Assembly: GCF_003255815.1 (NCBI RefSeq)
Contig: NC_037680.1
Span: 16,650,547-16,714,546 of the forward strand
DNA: 64,000 nt
Reading direction: 5' to 3'
Origin: Theropithecus gelada
Taxonomy: Eukaryota; Chordata; Mammalia; Primates; Cercopithecidae
Shown: in pieces, positions 61,101-64,000 of the stretch
Layout: each line of letters starts with the position of its first letter
Position numbering within the stretch: position 1 is the first letter of the stretch
Notes under the pieces: generated by a model
Told to the model about the DNA's origin: nothing
The model's input: the letters and a program-made list of their open reading frames with translations, nothing else
Database searches by the model: none
Translations under genes and position numbers: made by a program

Positions 61101-62338
61101 GAAATGGCTTCATGAAGGGAAAGATCAAACTCTCTGAGATGAATTCACACATCACAACGAAGTTTCTCAGAAAGCTTCTTTCTCGTTTTTATCTGAGGAT
61201 ATTTCCTTTGGCCGTATAGTCTTCAAAACTTTCCAAAATATCAGTTCTCATATTCCACAAAAACAAGACTGGCAAACGGCTCCACAAAATACAGATGTAA
61301 CTCAATGAGTTGAATTCACACATGACAAAGCAGTTTCTTAGAAAGCATCTTTCTAGTTTTTATCTGAGGATATTTCATTTTTCACCATAAGCTTCATTGC
61401 GCTAAGAAGTATCCGATTGCAGATTTCAAGAAAACTGTGTTAGCAAACTGATCAATGAAGAGAAAACTCACAGAATTGCATTCACACATCCCAATGCAGT
61501 TTCTCAGAACGCTTCTTTCTGGTTTTTATCTGTGGATATTTCCTTTTTCACCATAGGCCTCAAAGCACTCCAAATATCACTTTGAGGATTCCGCGAAAAC
61601 AGTGTTAGCAAACTGCTACAAGAAAGGAAATGTGAATCTCTGTGTGTTGTATTAACACATCATAAAGCAAGTACTCAGAACGCTTCTTTCTAGTTTTTAG
61701 GTGAGCATATTTCCTTTGTCACCGTAAGCTTCATTGCGCTATGAAATATCCCATTGCAGATTTCAAGAAAACAGTGTTAGCAAACAAATCAATGAAAAGA
61801 AAAGTTTAACTCTATGAGTTGCATTCACACATCACAATGCAGTTTCTCAGAACGCTTCTTTCCAGTTTTTATCTGAGGATATTTCCTTTTACCATAGCCC
61901 TCAATGCGCTCCAAAATATCACTTTGCAGACTCCATGAGAACAGTGTTAGCAAACGGCTTCATGAAGAGAAAGATGTAACTCTGTGAGATGAATTCACAC
62001 ATCACAGAGAAGTTTCTCAGAAAGCTTCTTTCTCATTTTTATCTGAGGATATTTCCTTTGTCCATATAGTCTTCAAAGCGATCCGAAATATCAGTTCTCA
62101 GATTCCACAAAAACAGGGCTAGCAAACGGCTCTATGAAATACAGGTTTAACTCTGTGAGTTGAAGTCACATATCTCAAAGCAGTTTTCAGAAAGATTCTT
62201 TCTGGTTTTTATGTGAGGATATTTCTTTTGTCACCGTAAGTTTCATTGCACTAAGAAGTATCCCATATCAGATTTCAAGAAACCTGTGTTAGCAAACCGA
62301 TCAATGAAGAGAAAAGTATGACTCTGTGAGTTGCATTC
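49181..62338 (+). repeat. Alpha satellite zone E: older, mainly 8-monomer higher-order repeat
   Basis: Many distinct monomer classes recur in order. One with ACTACTACAAGAAGGG is at 50332, 51700, 53233, 55794, 56650, 58019 (diverged), 59395 (diverged) and 60249, with a further-diverged form at 61612. Steps of 1368, 1369, 1376 and 1363 bp equal eight monomers; 1533 is nine, 854-856 five and 2561 fifteen. Other classes carry GATTTCAAGAAAACTGTG, AGACTGCTCCATGAAAGG, and CTTATAGTCTTCAAAGCGAT. Orientation is constant and no mobile element interrupts it. The array stops in mid-monomer at 62338. Confidence 0.88.
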
Positions 62339-63179
62339 CTTAGAATTAAGAAGCAAATATACATAGAACCCTAGGAAACAAATTATTGGCTACAATTGTT
62401 GGTGTCCTCAAAGTAGTTCCTATATGTTTCAGGACCCACAGGTTGACAGGGTTTCTAACAGCCTGTCTGGCCATTAGATCTTTGACTGTCCAATTCTGTT
62501 AAAATGATTGAATCAAATTGTTGTTCTGGAGGACCTGCTTGAGGGCAGTAAATCTAACCTGTCCTTTTTGTCTATCCCACTGGTTTGGTAGAATTAGTCT
62601 GCCTCATGATACTGAGCAAGGGCTACATGAATGAGGGTGGGGAAGACCTCCAGGTGTGTTGATGGCTGTTTCACATGAAAGATACAGAAGATATGTTTCT
62701 ACTTATCTTCTCAGTAAGGTGAAGGGAGATGTTGATCCAATTGTGTTCACAGATATCTGGTAGGGTTTGTTAGACTGAGCAGTCAGCTGAAGTAAAGCTT
62801 CTTATAATATTTTGGGAGAGAAAATCAGGGCCTTCTTCTTTGTGAAAGAAGTCTCCAGAGTTGATTCTGGAAGACAAAGATGATTAAAGTAACCCTCTCT
62901 CTTCTCCCTCTCCATATCTGAAGTGTTCTTCTCCCAGGTGACAGGGTGTTGTTTTCTGCCACCACAAAATAGATATGCCTCATTTCAATACAGCACAGCA
63001 GTTTTTTTTTTTTAATCATCTCCTGCTTACAATTATATTTCTCATCTAGAAAGATCAGGTATGAGAGAAACAAGCTCATTTTTATAACATTTGTAGAAAT
63101 CTATCATGTTCAATTTTGTAGAAGTGGGCCACTGCAGGGGGACTCAATGAACAATGTGGTCAACCAAGAGATCATTGTA
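62339..63179. other. Non-satellite DNA beyond the array
   Basis: The alpha satellite stops after GAGTTGCATTC at 62338 and continues with TTAGAATTAAGAAGC. No Alu, L1 or gene is recognised in this stretch. It may be the 3' (on the - strand) continuation of the retroviral fragment to its right, but I cannot show that. Confidence 0.5.
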
Positions 63180-63960
63180 TTATGATGCAAGACCAGATCC
63201 ATCCAACAAAAGAATCCAATTGCTAACCCAGAATTCCAGAATTAAGTTTTTGGGCCCCCTTATGGGCATCCACAGGGCATATCTACCAAGACCACCTGTG
63301 TTTATTATTAGGAGAAAATAAGAAGCTTCAGGCCCAAGAATGATCAATGATGAATCTTGAATTTTCAAAAAAGGTTTAAATAATCTCTCACATCTTTGGT
63401 CCTAATTATCACCCAAGAAGCAGCCACAGGTAGATGATCCCTTTCTAGGGGCAGAAGCACTCATTGGCCAAATTTCCTTGCTGTGGTGTGTGAGCCAAAA
63501 AATAGTGAGAAGCACAAAGTCAGAAATAGTTTGGATCAATTTTTGAGAAGGCAGATGCAATGCATGCACAATAATATCAGATACCTGTAGATAAAAGGGA
63601 GTGTGGAAATTCTATAAAATGCCTTGATAATGAACTCATTATAAGTAACATGTAGGATAAAAAGTGCTTATCAGACTGAAAATGATCTGGAAGACCAAAT
63701 ACACAGATCATTTGAAGGGCCACAACTCTGGCCAAATACAGCTGATATTTAAGGAACGGAAACACTCATAATGAGAGAAAGCGTAAACAGTGGTAAAACA
63801 CTGCTTTCGGCCTGAAGAGGGGGTCAAAGGTGCAATCTAGTCCGTCTACAATAGTGGGGTGAGAGCTATACGCTGTACAAGGTGACCTTCCTTATCACAA
63901 GAAAAATGGGTCAACTTTTGGCATATATCACAAGTTACACAAGTGGTGGTAATGGTAACC
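63180..63960 (-). pseudogene. Decayed endogenous retrovirus integrase region (- strand)
   Basis: Read on the - strand, frames from about 63960 down to 63577 resemble a retroviral integrase. First comes a Cys-x2-Cys-x2-Cys-Gln cluster like the end of the zinc-binding domain (near 63910-63935). A segment like the start of the catalytic core follows, then a Phe-Gly-Leu-Pro-x4-Ser-Asp motif like the core (near 63690). Stop codons and shifts interrupt the frame, so it is an inactive fossil, most like ERVL or a related class. Another frame at 63180-63368 may be part of the same element. No LTR was found in the window. Confidence 0.5.
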
Positions 63961-64000
63961 TCTGAATCAGAAACATAGAATCCTTTATTTTGTACCTTGC

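Noticed and set aside
19045..62338. Many open reading frames of 60-115 codons on both strands that look like a protein family
   Set aside because: They follow the satellite period: 171 bp is 57 codons, so an open frame persists from monomer to monomer. They occur in many places and both strands with no start context, and are explained by alpha satellite.
19045..62338. Regular repeats with spacing, considered as a CRISPR-like array
   Set aside because: Units are 171-bp tandem copies without unique spacers, in primate DNA; this is centromeric satellite.

Overview
The window is primate genomic DNA and almost certainly comes from an Old World monkey. Alu and L1 elements show it is primate. The long satellite array is built on 342-bp dimers of about 171-bp alpha-satellite monomers, and its sequence matches the Old World monkey (African green monkey, macaque, baboon) type as I recall it. 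A dimeric unit favours macaque or baboon over African green monkey, whose array I recall as simple 172-bp monomers.

Left part (1-19043): ordinary gene-bearing DNA. Two exons of histamine N-methyltransferase (HNMT) are on the + strand: the first coding exon (5432-5568) and the second (11153-11205). Both have canonical splice sites and the correct reading phase. Around them lie a 3' L1 fragment, five Alus (three +, two -), several MIR fragments, a MER4-like solo LTR and simple repeats. No later HNMT exon is present.

Centre and right (19045-62338): about 43.3 kb of uninterrupted alpha satellite, all in one orientation, with no Alu, L1 or LTR insertion that I can see. It divides into zones: (A) 19045-32140, homogeneous A/B dimers with local 4-mer and 10-mer super-periods; (B) 32141-39550, mostly A-B1-B2 trimers of about 513 bp; (C) 39551-43480, 3- to 4-monomer units of intermediate sequence; (D) 43481-49180, a complex repeat marked by a deviant short monomer; (E) 49181-62338, an older, diverged array with a mainly 8-monomer (about 1.37 kb) higher-order repeat. 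Zone E contains adjacent monomers that look like precursors of the A/B dimer of zone A, so the window may preserve an evolutionary series.

Right end (62339-64000): non-satellite DNA including a decayed endogenous-retrovirus integrase region on the - strand.

Three single N characters (19044, 28082, 28750) fall exactly at the HNMT/satellite junction and at two phase breaks in the array. They may mark joined contigs, so the HNMT-satellite adjacency and the array length need independent confirmation. Apart from the two HNMT exons I see no protein-coding gene. Open frames in the array are fortuitous: a 171-bp monomer is 57 codons, so a frame that is open in one monomer tends to stay open in the next.
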